DNA from: Mycetocola sp. | Lineage (GTDB): Bacteria > Actinomycetota > Actinomycetes > Actinomycetales > Microbacteriaceae | Assembly: GCF_025464835.1 (NCBI RefSeq) | Contig: NZ_JAODMP010000008.1 | Coordinates: forward strand, 1-64,000 | DNA length: 64,000 nt | Direction: 5' to 3' | Part shown: positions 38,308 to 46,701 of the stretch, in pieces | Layout of the letters: every line of letters starts with the position of its first letter | Position numbering within the stretch: position 1 is the first letter of the stretch | Notes under the pieces: model-generated | Told to the model about the DNA's origin: nothing | Databases searched by the model: none | The model's input: the letters and a program-made list of their open reading frames with translations, nothing else | Made by a program: the position numbers and the translations under genes

Positions 38308-39428
38308 GAGGTGCGTCCCTCCTCTGGCGTGGGTCCGTCGAGCCACTCCACCGGGATACCGGCGAGCCGCTTCTGCATGACGGTGATCGCTTCAGGGTTC
38401 TGGTCGATGAGGACGAACTCACGGCCGAGCGCCGCGGCCACCGCCCCCGTTGTTCCGCTCCCGGCGAAGAAGTCCAGCACCCGGTCGCCTTCGCGGCTTG
38501 AGGCCTGGATGATCCGTCGCAGAACGCCGACGGGTTTCTGGGTCGGGTACCCGGTCTTCTCTTTCCCTGTGGGCGAGACAATGGTGTGCCACCAGACGTC
38601 GGTCGGCAGCTTGCCGCGCTCGACCTTCTCGGGGGTGACCAGGCCAGGAGCCATGTACGGTTCACGGTCGACGGCATCCGAATTGAAGTAGTACCGCTTC
38701 GGGTTCTTCACGTAGACGAGGATCGTGTCGTGTTTCGTGGGCCAGCGGCTGCGGGACTTGGCGCCGTAGTCGTATGCCCAGATCAGTTCGTTGAGGAAAG
38801 CGTCACGGCCGAAGATCGCGTCGAGGAGGACCTTGGCGTAGTGAGCCTCACGGTAGTCGAGGTGCAGGTACAGGGTGCCGTCGTCGGCGAGGAGCCGCCA
38901 GGCCTCGACCAGCCGGGGTTCGAGGAACGCCCAGTAGTCGTCGAAGGCATCATCGTAATGTTTCAGAGCGCCCCGGATGCGTTCGTAGCTCTGGCCTTTG
39001 AACCCGACGGTTCCCCCTGCGCCCGGTTCGGCTCGCACGCTGCTGGTCTCGTGGCGCTGCTGCTGACGCCCTGTGTTGAACGGGGGGTCGATGTAGACGA
39101 GGGTGAAGGATTCATCGTGCAGCGTCGGCAGGATGTCGAGGTTGTTGCCCGAATAGACGATGTTCGCGGCCGGGGCGCTGGCGGGCTCATCGACGGGAAT
39201 CGACACCGTCCCGTCGAGGATGCCTCCTGGTCCGTCCCCGGGGATCGGAGCGGGCGCCGCGATGCGTGTCTCACGGTCCCGTTCGATTGCGGCCACGTAC
39301 CGAGTGGGAGCGAACATTTCGTCGATCACGCCGGAAGCCCCGCCGGTGGTGGTTGTGCTCGGGCGCTTTCGCGCCTTCGGAGCGGGAGCCTCCGAGAGCT
39401 TCTCGTCCTGGATCAGATCTTCACTCAC
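38304..39428 (-). CDS. Orphan DNA methyltransferase (N6-adenine/N4-cytosine, beta-type order)
   Basis: 374 residues. Catalytic motif IV VYIDPPFNTG comes first and the SAM-binding motif I DFFAGSGTTGAVAAALGR near the C-terminus, the motif order of beta-class amino-methyltransferases. The N-terminal ~75 residues are Pro/Ala-rich and probably disordered. It modifies double-stranded DNA with SAM; the site cannot be predicted. No restriction endonuclease is adjacent. It overlaps the lipoate ligase gene by 4 bp (GTGA) and the LLM gene by 4 bp, so all three are translated from one message. A role in housekeeping methylation is more likely than restriction (inference). Confidence 0.9.
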   Translation of the reverse strand: MSEDLIQDEKLSEAPAPKARKRPSTTTTGGASGVIDEMFAPTRYVAAIERDRETRIAAPAPIPGDGPGGILDGTVSIPVDEPASAPAANIVYSGNNLDILPTLHDESFTLVYIDPPFNTGRQQQRHETSSVRAEPGAGGTVGFKGQSYERIRGALKHYDDAFDDYWAFLEPRLVEAWRLLADDGTLYLHLDYREAHYAKVLLDAIFGRDAFLNELIWAYDYGAKSRSRWPTKHDTILVYVKNPKRYYFNSDAVDREPYMAPGLVTPEKVERGKLPTDVWWHTIVSPTGKEKTGYPTQKPVGVLRRIIQASSREGDRVLDFFAGSGTTGAVAAALGREFVLIDQNPEAITVMQKRLAGIPVEWLDGPTPEEGRTS

Positions 39429-40474
39429 GGCACCCGATTCAGCCACGCGTCTGAGGCGAACTTGGACTCCGCCAGGGCATCGGCAGCAGCATATTCCTCA
39501 GGTGTTATATCTCCGCTTGTTGCGCCGGTGAGGCTGATGAAGGTGTTCTTCATCCGGTCGATGATCTCCGCGCGGCTCAGACCGGTCTGGCTGCGGAGCG
39601 GGTCGACCCGTTTGGCTGCGGACTTGGTGCCCTTGTCGCTGAGCTTCTCGCGGCCGATCCGCAGCACCCGAGCCATCAGCTCGCCGTCCATGTCGTAGCT
39701 CATCGTGACGTGGTGCAGGACGGCGCCGTTGCCGAGGCGTTTCTGGGCTGCTCCACCGATCTTCCCTGCCGTGCTCGTGATGTCATTGAGCGGCTGGTAA
39801 CGGGCATCGATGCCGAGAGACTGCAGTGCAGTCAACACCCAGTCGTCGAGATAGGCGTAGCTGTCGGCGAACGTCATGCCCTGCACGAGTTCCGCGGGCA
39901 CGTAGAGCGAATAGGTGATCACCTGCCCCTTCTTCATGAGCATGGCGCCGCCGCCGGAGACCCGGCGGACAACCTCGAAGCCGTTTTCTCTGGCCTGTTC
40001 GAGGTCGACTTCGTTCTTCACCGACTGGAAACTGCCGATCACCACGGCGGATTCGTCCCACTCCCAGATCCGCAGCGTCGGTCCACGCCGGCCGGCACCG
40101 ACCTCTGCCGTGAGCACCTCGTCCAGAGCCAGGTGAACCCGTGCTGGAACAGCGTTCGAATGGATCAGGTGCCAGTCGAAATCCTTCCAGTCGGCGGCGC
40201 CGACGAGTGACCGTCGGACCGCGGTGCCGACAGCCTCAGGGCTGAAGCCGAGCAGGGTCGCACCGTCGGGAAGCCCTCGGGAGATGGCGGATGCGAGCGA
40301 CGCGGCATCCGTTTCGACCGGAAGTCCGTTGACGGCCCCGTTGATCGCGTCGAGCGCGGAATCCGGTTCGAGGAAGAAGTCACCGGCGAGCCGGAAATTC
40401 GCTATTCGGCCGTCGACGACGTCGAGGTCGACGACGACGAGTTTTCCGCCGGGAACCTTGTACTCACCATGCAT
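39425..40474 (-). CDS. lplA: Lipoate-protein ligase with N-terminal accessory domain
   Basis: 349 residues. Residues ~1-95 resemble the small accessory/C-terminal domain of lipoate ligases (GGKLVVVDLDVVDGRIANFRLAGDFFLEP), here placed in front. Residues ~105-300 are the catalytic BPL/LplA domain: RIWEWDESAVVIGSFQS, RRVSGGGAMLMKKGQVITYSL and the lysine in STAGKIGGAAQKR. It activates lipoate with ATP and attaches it to E2/H-protein lysines. First gene of a three-gene overlapping operon. Confidence 0.9.
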   Translation of the reverse strand: MHGEYKVPGGKLVVVDLDVVDGRIANFRLAGDFFLEPDSALDAINGAVNGLPVETDAASLASAISRGLPDGATLLGFSPEAVGTAVRRSLVGAADWKDFDWHLIHSNAVPARVHLALDEVLTAEVGAGRRGPTLRIWEWDESAVVIGSFQSVKNEVDLEQARENGFEVVRRVSGGGAMLMKKGQVITYSLYVPAELVQGMTFADSYAYLDDWVLTALQSLGIDARYQPLNDITSTAGKIGGAAQKRLGNGAVLHHVTMSYDMDGELMARVLRIGREKLSDKGTKSAAKRVDPLRSQTGLSRAEIIDRMKNTFISLTGATSGDITPEEYAAADALAESKFASDAWLNRVP

Positions 40475-40536
40475 GCGTTCAGCCTAGTCTCGCCCGTCCT
40501 TGGTGAGACCGGGCCGGGCGGGAGCAGAATGGGTAC

Positions 40537-41160
40537 ATGACGACACTCTTCCTGGTCCGGCACGGCGAAACCGTGTGGCACGCAGAACACCGGTACGCAG
40601 GAATGGCGGACGTCGAACTTACCGACGAGGGTTTTCGGCAGGCCGAGGCGCTCGCGCTGTGGTCGGCCGATGCCCGGCTCGACGCCGTGTATTCCTCCAC
40701 CCTGAGCCGCGCCGTGCTGACGGCGGAACCGAGCGCACGGGTTCTCGGCGAGATCGTCGAAACCGACCCTGACCTGTGCGAGGTCGCCTTCGGCATCGGT
40801 GAAGGGCGCACTCTCGACGAGTTGCGGCCCGAACATTCGGATGCCGTGAACGCGTTCGAAGCACGCCCAGCCGAGGCCGTGCTGCCAGGGGGTGAGCGCG
40901 GGCTGGACGGGATCACCCGTTACCTGCGGGCGTTCGACCGCATCGAAGCAGCCTTCCCCGACGGTCGGGTGCTGGTCTCCTGCCACGGCACTGCGCTGCG
41001 CCTCACCCTGTGCGCCATGCTCGGGATCGACCCGAATCGCTACCGGGACCTGATGCCCGTCGTGCAGAACTGTGCGGTGACGGCGATCTCCTATGTCGAC
41101 GGTGCGGCCCGGCTGTACGCGTTCAACGTGCCGGCTGACGTCGCTGCGCACCGGTACTGA
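40537..41160 (+). CDS. Histidine phosphatase (phosphoglycerate mutase-like)
   Basis: 207 residues. Phospho-acceptor His in FLVRHGETVWHAEHRYAG, second His in VSCHGTALRLTLCAML, and the acidic CEVAFGIGEGRTLDEL in the middle. Short bacterial enzymes of this type are broad-specificity phosphatases or act on a metabolite such as alpha-ribazole phosphate; no cobalamin genes are near, so the substrate is open. Divergent from lplA. Confidence 0.9.
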   Translation: MTTLFLVRHGETVWHAEHRYAGMADVELTDEGFRQAEALALWSADARLDAVYSSTLSRAVLTAEPSARVLGEIVETDPDLCEVAFGIGEGRTLDELRPEHSDAVNAFEARPAEAVLPGGERGLDGITRYLRAFDRIEAAFPDGRVLVSCHGTALRLTLCAMLGIDPNRYRDLMPVVQNCAVTAISYVDGAARLYAFNVPADVAAHRY

Positions 41161-41235
41161 GCCCGCGGCATCATTCACGAGCGCGGGTGGACGGGCGATA
41201 CGCCGGCGCCGAGTTACCTCAAAAGGTCGTTCCCG

Positions 41236-41305
41236 CGGGTCAGGAACAGCACTTTCGGGCAACTCAATCGCGGGAACAGCACTGTGGGCCCGATCTCATC
41301 GCGGG
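41236..41305. repeat. Family C tandem repeat (AACAGCACT...), ~30-bp period
   Basis: AACAGCACT at 41245 and again at 41275, each unit ending in CATCGCGGG or CAATCGCGGG. Two units of 30 and 31 bp make up the 167-bp gap between the phosphatase and the convergent lipase-like gene. Confidence 0.6.
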
Positions 41306-41327
41306 CTGCCGGGCCAGGCCCGCGGAG

Positions 41328-42203
41328 TCAGGCCCTCGGTGCGGCGTGCCGGTCCAGCCAGTCCACGAGGTCGGCGATGATCTCGTCGCGGTTGGTCTCG
41401 TTGTAGATCTCGTGCCGCGCGCCCGGGTAGATCTTCAAAGTCACGTCGCTGAGTTTCGCCCGCTTCACATACGCGTCGCGAAGCAGCGTCAGGCCGCGGG
41501 TGCCGCCGAGCGGATCATCCGCGCCGCCCTGGATGAGCATCGGGATGTCGCGAGGCATTTTCTTCGGCGGACGCCCGAGGAACGCGAACGCCTGCACGGG
41601 CGTCCACGCGGGGGTGACGCCAATGTCGAAATTGTGCTCGTCAGCGGTGAACGCTGCCCACACTGCTTCGTCGCGGCTGAGCCACTCGAGACCGGTAGCC
41701 GTCGGTGACTTCCACCTTTTGTTGTAGTTCCCTGTGCCGATGACGCCAGGAACGGCGAGCGACGACCCGCTCAGCACGACGGCGTCGTAGATGCTCGTGC
41801 GGTTGATGATCTTCTGGCCCATCAGCGAACCCCAACTGTGGGCGAGAAGGACCAGGGGCGTATCGGGGTAGTCGGCTCGGAGCCGTTCCCCCACCAGCTG
41901 GACCGATGCGATCGCCGCCTTCGTCGTCTGCTCGCCGAGCTTGCCGACGCCGAGATGGTTCAGCCCGGTCTGCCCGTGGCCGCGGTGGTCGTCGGCGACG
42001 ACGGTGTACCCGGCGGCGTTGAGGTCCGCGGCGAGCGCCGCATACCGGCGGGCGTGCTCGCCGACGCCGTGGCTCAGGTGGATGACCGCTTTCGCCTCGG
42101 TGGCCGGCCATACGTAGTAGTAAATCGTCACCCCGTGCGCGTCGGTGAGGGTCCGCGTTTCGGGCGTCGAGGCATCCGCCCCTGTCTGATCGTCTTCGGC
42201 CAT
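41328..42203 (-). CDS. Alpha/beta hydrolase, monoacylglycerol-lipase-like
   Basis: 291 residues, cytosolic. HLSHGVGEHARRYAALA is the family's lid-region signature; the nucleophile elbow is LLAHSWGSLMG (Ser), the acid lies in IQGGADDPLGG (Asp) and the base in YPGARHEIYNE (His). Expected to hydrolyse monoacylglycerols or lysophospholipids. ATG at 42203 preceded by GGGGAA. Confidence 0.9.
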   Translation of the reverse strand: MAEDDQTGADASTPETRTLTDAHGVTIYYYVWPATEAKAVIHLSHGVGEHARRYAALAADLNAAGYTVVADDHRGHGQTGLNHLGVGKLGEQTTKAAIASVQLVGERLRADYPDTPLVLLAHSWGSLMGQKIINRTSIYDAVVLSGSSLAVPGVIGTGNYNKRWKSPTATGLEWLSRDEAVWAAFTADEHNFDIGVTPAWTPVQAFAFLGRPPKKMPRDIPMLIQGGADDPLGGTRGLTLLRDAYVKRAKLSDVTLKIYPGARHEIYNETNRDEIIADLVDWLDRHAAPRA

Positions 42204-42252
42204 TTCCCCAGCGTAGTGAACGAGCTGCACCGGCGCGCGACCGGGTACGTAC

Positions 42253-42298
42253 TTAGCATTGCTAATCAGACCTTTACCTTCGCTAACGAATTTGTTAG
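42253..42298. promoter_or_regulatory. Two palindromes in the lipase/MarR divergent region
   Basis: TTAGC-ATT-GCTAA (42253-42265) and CTAAC-GAATTT-GTTAG (42283-42298) lie 30 bp apart between the hydrolase gene and the MarR gene. They look like a pair of MarR operators; the second ends only 11 bp before the MarR GTG. Confidence 0.6.
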
Positions 42299-42309
42299 AC
42301 TTGACCTCC

Positions 42310-42735
42310 GTGGCAAAGACAATTGCGGAGCAGGCGGCAGACCTGCGCATGGGAACCTTCCGGCTTGCTCGACGACTTCGCAACGAACGCGCGAACGACG
42401 AACTGAGCGACGGGCAGTTCTCGGTGCTCGGCGGCCTGTACACCCACGGACCCCACACCTTGAGCGGTCTGGCCGAACGCGACCACGTCTCCGCGCCGTC
42501 GATGAACCGCACAGTGAACTGTCTCGAGGAATCGGGTTACCTCACCAGGATCACCGACCCGGCAGACAAACGCCGCGTCTCGATCGAACTGACGGATGCC
42601 GGAACGGCGATCGTCAAAGAAACCGTCAAGAAGAGAGACGCCTGGCTTCACCACCAGCTGCGGGCCCTCGACCCCACCGACCGAGAAACCCTGGCGAAAG
42701 CCGCAGACCTGATGAGGAGACTCGCCACCCAGTGA
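42310..42735 (+). CDS. MarR-family transcriptional regulator
   Basis: 141 residues from the GTG at 42310 (AKTIAEQAADLRMGT). Winged helix with LSGLAERDHVSAPSMNRTVNCLEE and the wing ITDPADKRRVSIELTDAG. No RBS is visible and an operator ends 11 bp upstream, so translation may be leaderless or start at the upstream TTG 42259. It overlaps the MFS gene by 4 bp (GTGA) and most likely controls it and perhaps the divergent hydrolase through the two palindromes. Confidence 0.88.
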   Translation: MAKTIAEQAADLRMGTFRLARRLRNERANDELSDGQFSVLGGLYTHGPHTLSGLAERDHVSAPSMNRTVNCLEESGYLTRITDPADKRRVSIELTDAGTAIVKETVKKRDAWLHHQLRALDPTDRETLAKAADLMRRLATQ

Positions 42736-44159
42736 GTGCAATGTTCCGATCCCTCTCGAGCTACAACTACCGGTTGTGGTTCATCGGCGCGCTCGTGTCG
42801 AACATCGGCGCGTGGATGCAGTCCACCGCGCAGAGCTGGGTGGTGCTCACTGTCCTCACCGACAACGATGCCGTCGCCGTGGGCATCACCATGGCCCTCC
42901 AGTTCGGGCCGCAGCTGCTGCTCGTTCCGTTCACCGGGCTCGTCGCGGACCGGTTCGACCGACGCAAGATCCTCATGCTGACCCAGTCGGCGTTGATGCT
43001 TCTCGGCGTCGGCCTCGGTCTTCTGCTGCTGCTCGGGCACGCCCAACTCTGGCACCTCTACGTCTTCGCCCTCCTGCTTGGCATCGTGAATGCTTTCGAC
43101 GGCCCCGCGCGACAGACCTTCGTCTCCGACCTCGTTGACGAGCACAACATGTCGAATGCTGTCGCCCTCAACTCGGCCTCGTTCAACGCGGCCAGGATGA
43201 TCGGACCGGCTCTCGCCGGGCTGCTCATCGTGCTCATCGGATCCGGCTGGGTGTTCATCGTCAACGCCGCCACCTTCCTCGCCGTGCTCTTTGCCCTGTA
43301 CAAGCTGCGCACGAGCCAGTTACGCGTCCACCCTCGGGCGCCGCGCCAGCGCGGCCAGCTGGCCGAGGGCTTCCGCTACGTCCGGTCTCGGCCCGATCTC
43401 CTCGTCATCTTCATCATCGTTTTCATCATGGGCGCGTTCGGCATGAACTTCCCGATCTTCGCGTCGACGATGGCCGTCGAACTCGGCGGCGGCGCCGGAG
43501 CGTACGGCCTGCTCTCGTCCATCCTCGCGATCGGCTCGCTCACCGGGGCGCTGCTCGCCGCCCGGCGGGACCGTGCCCGCATGCGGGTGATCATCGCGGC
43601 CGTCGGCCTGTTCGCGGTTGCCGCGTTCGTGGCATCCGTCATGCCGACCTTCTGGAGTTTCGGGGCCGCGCTCATCTTCATCGGTTTCGCGACCGTCACC
43701 ATGCTCACCACGGCCAACGCCTTCGTGCAGACCACGTCGGATGCCGCGGTGCGCGGCCGGGTGATGGCGCTGTACATGGCGGTGCTGATGGGTGGCACTC
43801 CCTTCGGGGCGCCGATCGTCGGCGGCATCGCTAACGCATGGGGGCCTCGCTGGGCTCTGGCCGCGGCCGGTGTCGCCGCCCTCTTCGCCTGCGTGTTCGC
43901 GTTGACCTGGGCGGTGATGGCCCGGAACCTGCGGCTGCGGCTCCACCCGGACTCCAGGTGGCGGCTCGTCGTCACTCACGCAGGCAAGAAACTGCCGGTG
44001 TCATCGATGGTGCCCGAAGACTTCTCCGAGCAGATCGCGCTCACCTCACCGATCTCGCTGCCGGCATTGTCCAGACATCAACCGCGCCCACGGCCCACCG
44101 GAGACGGGGACCCGGCGCCCGAAAAGGCTCGCGCGGGTACAACTGCCGAGCGCGGGTGA
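42732..44159 (+). CDS. MFS transporter, DHA3-like, 12 TM
   Basis: 475 residues starting SAMFRSLSSYNYRLW after the GTG, the standard N-terminus of this group. Twelve TM segments; GLVADRFDRRKILMLTQ between TM2 and TM3 and GPARQTFVSDLV later are the group's markers. Related proteins export macrolides, enterobactin or other compounds. The ~50-residue C-terminal tail after TM12 is hydrophilic. Translationally coupled to the MarR gene. Confidence 0.9.
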   Translation: MSAMFRSLSSYNYRLWFIGALVSNIGAWMQSTAQSWVVLTVLTDNDAVAVGITMALQFGPQLLLVPFTGLVADRFDRRKILMLTQSALMLLGVGLGLLLLLGHAQLWHLYVFALLLGIVNAFDGPARQTFVSDLVDEHNMSNAVALNSASFNAARMIGPALAGLLIVLIGSGWVFIVNAATFLAVLFALYKLRTSQLRVHPRAPRQRGQLAEGFRYVRSRPDLLVIFIIVFIMGAFGMNFPIFASTMAVELGGGAGAYGLLSSILAIGSLTGALLAARRDRARMRVIIAAVGLFAVAAFVASVMPTFWSFGAALIFIGFATVTMLTTANAFVQTTSDAAVRGRVMALYMAVLMGGTPFGAPIVGGIANAWGPRWALAAAGVAALFACVFALTWAVMARNLRLRLHPDSRWRLVVTHAGKKLPVSSMVPEDFSEQIALTSPISLPALSRHQPRPRPTGDGDPAPEKARAGTTAERG

Positions 44160-44230
44160 AACCGCACCAGCGCTCCACACCCGCGGCAGACGTCTGTTCC
44201 AATGCCGCGGCGCCGGCCGTACGGGCATGA

Positions 44231-44563
44231 TCACCCGACCCGGCTGAGGAAAACCAGGACACGTTCCAGCAGAAGACTGGTGACCTCCTCGTCATAGGCG
44301 GACAGGCTGACGGTGAACAGGTGCTGATCCCCCTGTAGAGGAACAACTCTGCGTCCTCCGCCTCATCGACGAGCGCCCGGCCTCGTCGATGTCACCCGAA
44401 TCGATGAACTCCGGGTCGGCATCCATGGCGTGGGTCTGCACCGGCACACCGCGCGGCCATGAGTTCCCGAACTCGGAGACGGGAAGGCAGGCGTGGAAAA
44501 GGAGAGCTCCCTGGCACCCTCCCGGGTCTGCGCGAGCAGCAAGCCGGCTGCGTCGTCGTTCGG
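44231..44563 (-). pseudogene. Decayed dienelactone hydrolase (C-terminal half)
   Basis: The 423-bp gap after the MFS gene contains, on the minus strand, pieces of a dienelactone-hydrolase-like protein in changing frames: LLLAQTREGAREL, then GALLFHACLPVSEFG and HAMDADPEFIDSGDIDEA, then ALVDEAEDAELFLYR, then GDQHLFTV and LLLERVLVFLSRVG followed by TGA at 44231. At least three frameshifts separate them. The N-terminal half with the catalytic Cys/Ser is missing and the remnant stops at the start of the next gene. Confidence 0.8.
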
Positions 44564-44582
44564 GTTCGCTAGGCTCGACTGC

Positions 44583-45503
44583 ATGACCACTCCGCTCCTC
44601 GTCAGTGTTCCGGGCAGGACCCTCCGTGAGGCGATCGGCGACATCGTTGGTGTCGAGTTCGTCCAGTGGGACATGTCCGGGCCTCCTCCCGTCTCGACCA
44701 TCGACATCGTGATCCCGCCATACATGGGTGCGACGGAGAAGCTCGGGGCCCTCGCCGGAGTCACAACCCGGCTCGTGCAGAGCCAGTCCATCGGATACGA
44801 CGGAGTCGAGGAGGTGCTGCCGCTCGGCAACGTGTTCGCGAACGCCGCCACGGTCCACGAAACTTCCACCGCCGAGCTGACGCTCGCGCTGATCCTGGCG
44901 TCACAGCGCGGCATCCCGGACTTCGTCCGCGCAGCCGGTGAAGGGCGCTGGGCTCCGGCCCGTCATGCGAGCCTCGCGGACCGCACGGTGCTGCTCCTCG
45001 GCTACGGGGGCGTCGGCAAGGCGATCGAGGAACGTCTGCTGCCGTTCGAAGTGAACGTCGTCCGCGTCGCCACCGCCGCACGGTCCGACGAGCGTGGCCA
45101 CATCCACGGGGTCGATGAACTACCCGAGCTGTTGCCCGAGGCCGACATCGTCGTCGTCGGCGTTCCGCTCACTGACGGCACGACCGGCCTCGTCGATGAC
45201 GCCTTCCTCTCGGTGATGCGCGACGGCGCGCTCCTCGTGAACATCGCCCGCGGCCCCGTGGCCGACACGGACGCGATCCTCCGCCATGCCGGATCTGGGC
45301 GACTGCGGTTCGCGCTCGACGTGACCGATCCCGAACCCCTCCCCGACGGGCATCCGCTCTTCGCTCTTCCCACCGTGCTGATCAGCCCACACGTTGGCGG
45401 CGCCACCACAGCCATGATGCCGCGGATGGCCCGGCTCGCTCGTGAACAGATTGAACGGATGCAGCGCGGCGACGATCCTGTGAACGTGGTGCTCCGCACC
45501 TAG
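44583..45503 (+). CDS. D-2-hydroxyacid dehydrogenase family protein
   Basis: 306 residues. NAD-binding motif LLLGYGGVGKAIEERL (about residues 138-153), catalytic Arg in LLVNIARGPVADTDAI, Glu in DVTDPEPLPDGHPLF and His in SPHVGGAT. It reduces a 2-oxoacid to the D-hydroxyacid or the reverse; the substrate is not clear. ATG at 44583 right after the pseudogene remnant. Confidence 0.9.
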   Translation: MTTPLLVSVPGRTLREAIGDIVGVEFVQWDMSGPPPVSTIDIVIPPYMGATEKLGALAGVTTRLVQSQSIGYDGVEEVLPLGNVFANAATVHETSTAELTLALILASQRGIPDFVRAAGEGRWAPARHASLADRTVLLLGYGGVGKAIEERLLPFEVNVVRVATAARSDERGHIHGVDELPELLPEADIVVVGVPLTDGTTGLVDDAFLSVMRDGALLVNIARGPVADTDAILRHAGSGRLRFALDVTDPEPLPDGHPLFALPTVLISPHVGGATTAMMPRMARLAREQIERMQRGDDPVNVVLRT

Positions 45504-45531
45504 CTGTAGCCGGGCGGCCGATCGGATGCGG

Positions 45532-45629
45532 TGCGCATGACTCCGCCGGATTCACGGTGCCCTCTCTCTCGATTCTGCCAAGACCCCGTGGTGCGGGTCG
45601 GCGCTCCTGTTCCCGGCGGAATTGTGCGC
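45532..45629. repeat. Family A element 1 (~98 bp, inverted ends)
   Basis: Left end TGCGCATGACTCCGCC (45532-45547), right end GGCGGAATTGTGCGC (45615-45629), 67 nt between them. The same ends at the same spacing recur at 45709-45807 and 61852-61949, with unrelated interiors. Confidence 0.75.
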
Positions 45630-45708
45630 CCCTCCGCAATACGAGCGCGCATCACACGACCTCGGCCCGGCGCTACAGCGGCGCTGCTCCGAACGTCGGT
45701 GGCGTCTG

Positions 45709-45807
45709 CGTGCACAACTCCGCCACGTCACGGCCTGACGGCGTCTCGAGCGGGGAAGAACCGGGGACAGACGCCGAACCACGGACGGGATCGGCGGAGT
45801 TGCGCGC
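45709..45807. repeat. Family A element 2 (~99 bp, inverted ends)
   Basis: Left end CGTGCACAACTCCGCC (45709-45724), right end GGCGGAGTTGCGCGC (45793-45807), 68 nt between. It lies 79 bp after element 1 in the 388-bp gap before the GntR gene; the gap has no reading frame of interest. Confidence 0.75.
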
Positions 45808-45858
45808 GCTAACCGAGGGCGACCCACTCTCGTTGGGCGGCCGATTCTGTATAGACTG

Positions 45859-45873
45859 TGTGGTCTGACCACA
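45859..45873 (+). promoter_or_regulatory. GntR/FadR-type operator with -10
   Basis: TGTGGTC-T-GACCACA is a perfect palindrome containing the TGGTCNGACCA core used by FadR/LldR regulators. It starts 4 bp after a -10-like TATAGA (45850), 19 bp before the GntR gene, so the regulator probably controls its own operon with lldD. Confidence 0.8.
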
Positions 45874-45891
45874 CTTGGCGACGGGAGCAGC

Positions 45892-46650
45892 GTGCCGGAC
45901 GAACCTCGAGCGTGGCAGGTGGTGCTCGAGTCGATCGAGCGCGACCTGCTCCATGGACGGCTGCGCCCGGGCGATCACCTGCCGGGGGAACGGGCGCTCT
46001 CCGCGGCCCTCGGCGTCGGCAGATCCAGTGTGCGGGAGGCTCTGCGCGTGCTCGAGGTGCTCGGGCTCATCCGCACGGCCACCGGGTCCGGGCCGAACTC
46101 CGGGGCGATCATCGTTGCCCTGCCAGGCGGCGGCATGTCGGCCCTGCTGCGGCTGCAGGTCGCCGCGACCGGGTTCGCGGTTGCGGACATTGTGAAAACC
46201 CGCCTGGTGCTCGAGACCGCTGTCGCCGCCGACCTCGCCGAGGCGTTTCCACGACCGCAGCTCACGGCATCCGTCGACCTGCTCAACATGATGGAGTCAC
46301 ACCCGTACAGCCAGGCGGAGTTTCTCGCCCTCGACGCGCAATTCCACCTGACCCTGGCCGAGGCGTCCGGCAACCAGGTCATCGCCGCGACGATGGCCGG
46401 TCTGCGCACCTCGATCGAAAGCTACGCGCGGCAAGGGGCAGCGAGCCTGGCGTCCTGGTCAGACACATCCGCCCGGCTGATGCGGGAGCACCGCGGCATT
46501 CTCGCCGCCATCGGGTCCGGCGACGCGGCGCTGGCCCGCACCACCGTGCACTCCCACATCTCCGGCTACTACGCCGAAACGAACCTGCCGTCCCCTCGAT
46601 CCACCGAAATACCGAACATGGTTCCGGATGCCGCCCCTCGGGGCCCGTGA
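45892..46650 (+). CDS. GntR-family (FadR/LldR-like) regulator
   Basis: 252 residues. N-terminal winged helix with PGERALSAALGVGRSSVREALRVLEVLGLI; C-terminal FCD helical domain with metal/effector-binding His and Asp residues (LALDAQFHLTLAEASGN, REHRGILAAI, HSHISGYY). GTG start with GGGAG. Located 51 bp before an LldD-type oxidase gene, so L-lactate or a similar 2-hydroxyacid is the likely effector. The operator is directly upstream. Confidence 0.9.
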   Translation: MPDEPRAWQVVLESIERDLLHGRLRPGDHLPGERALSAALGVGRSSVREALRVLEVLGLIRTATGSGPNSGAIIVALPGGGMSALLRLQVAATGFAVADIVKTRLVLETAVAADLAEAFPRPQLTASVDLLNMMESHPYSQAEFLALDAQFHLTLAEASGNQVIAATMAGLRTSIESYARQGAASLASWSDTSARLMREHRGILAAIGSGDAALARTTVHSHISGYYAETNLPSPRSTEIPNMVPDAAPRGP

Positions 46651-46701
46651 ACAGCCATCTTTGGTATCTCGATCACCGCACCACCACAGGAAGACACTCC
46701 C

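Noticed and set aside
40537..41160. Cobalamin-pathway alpha-ribazole phosphatase (CobC)
   Set aside because: The fold fits, but no cobalamin gene is nearby and short histidine phosphatases are too alike for this assignment.
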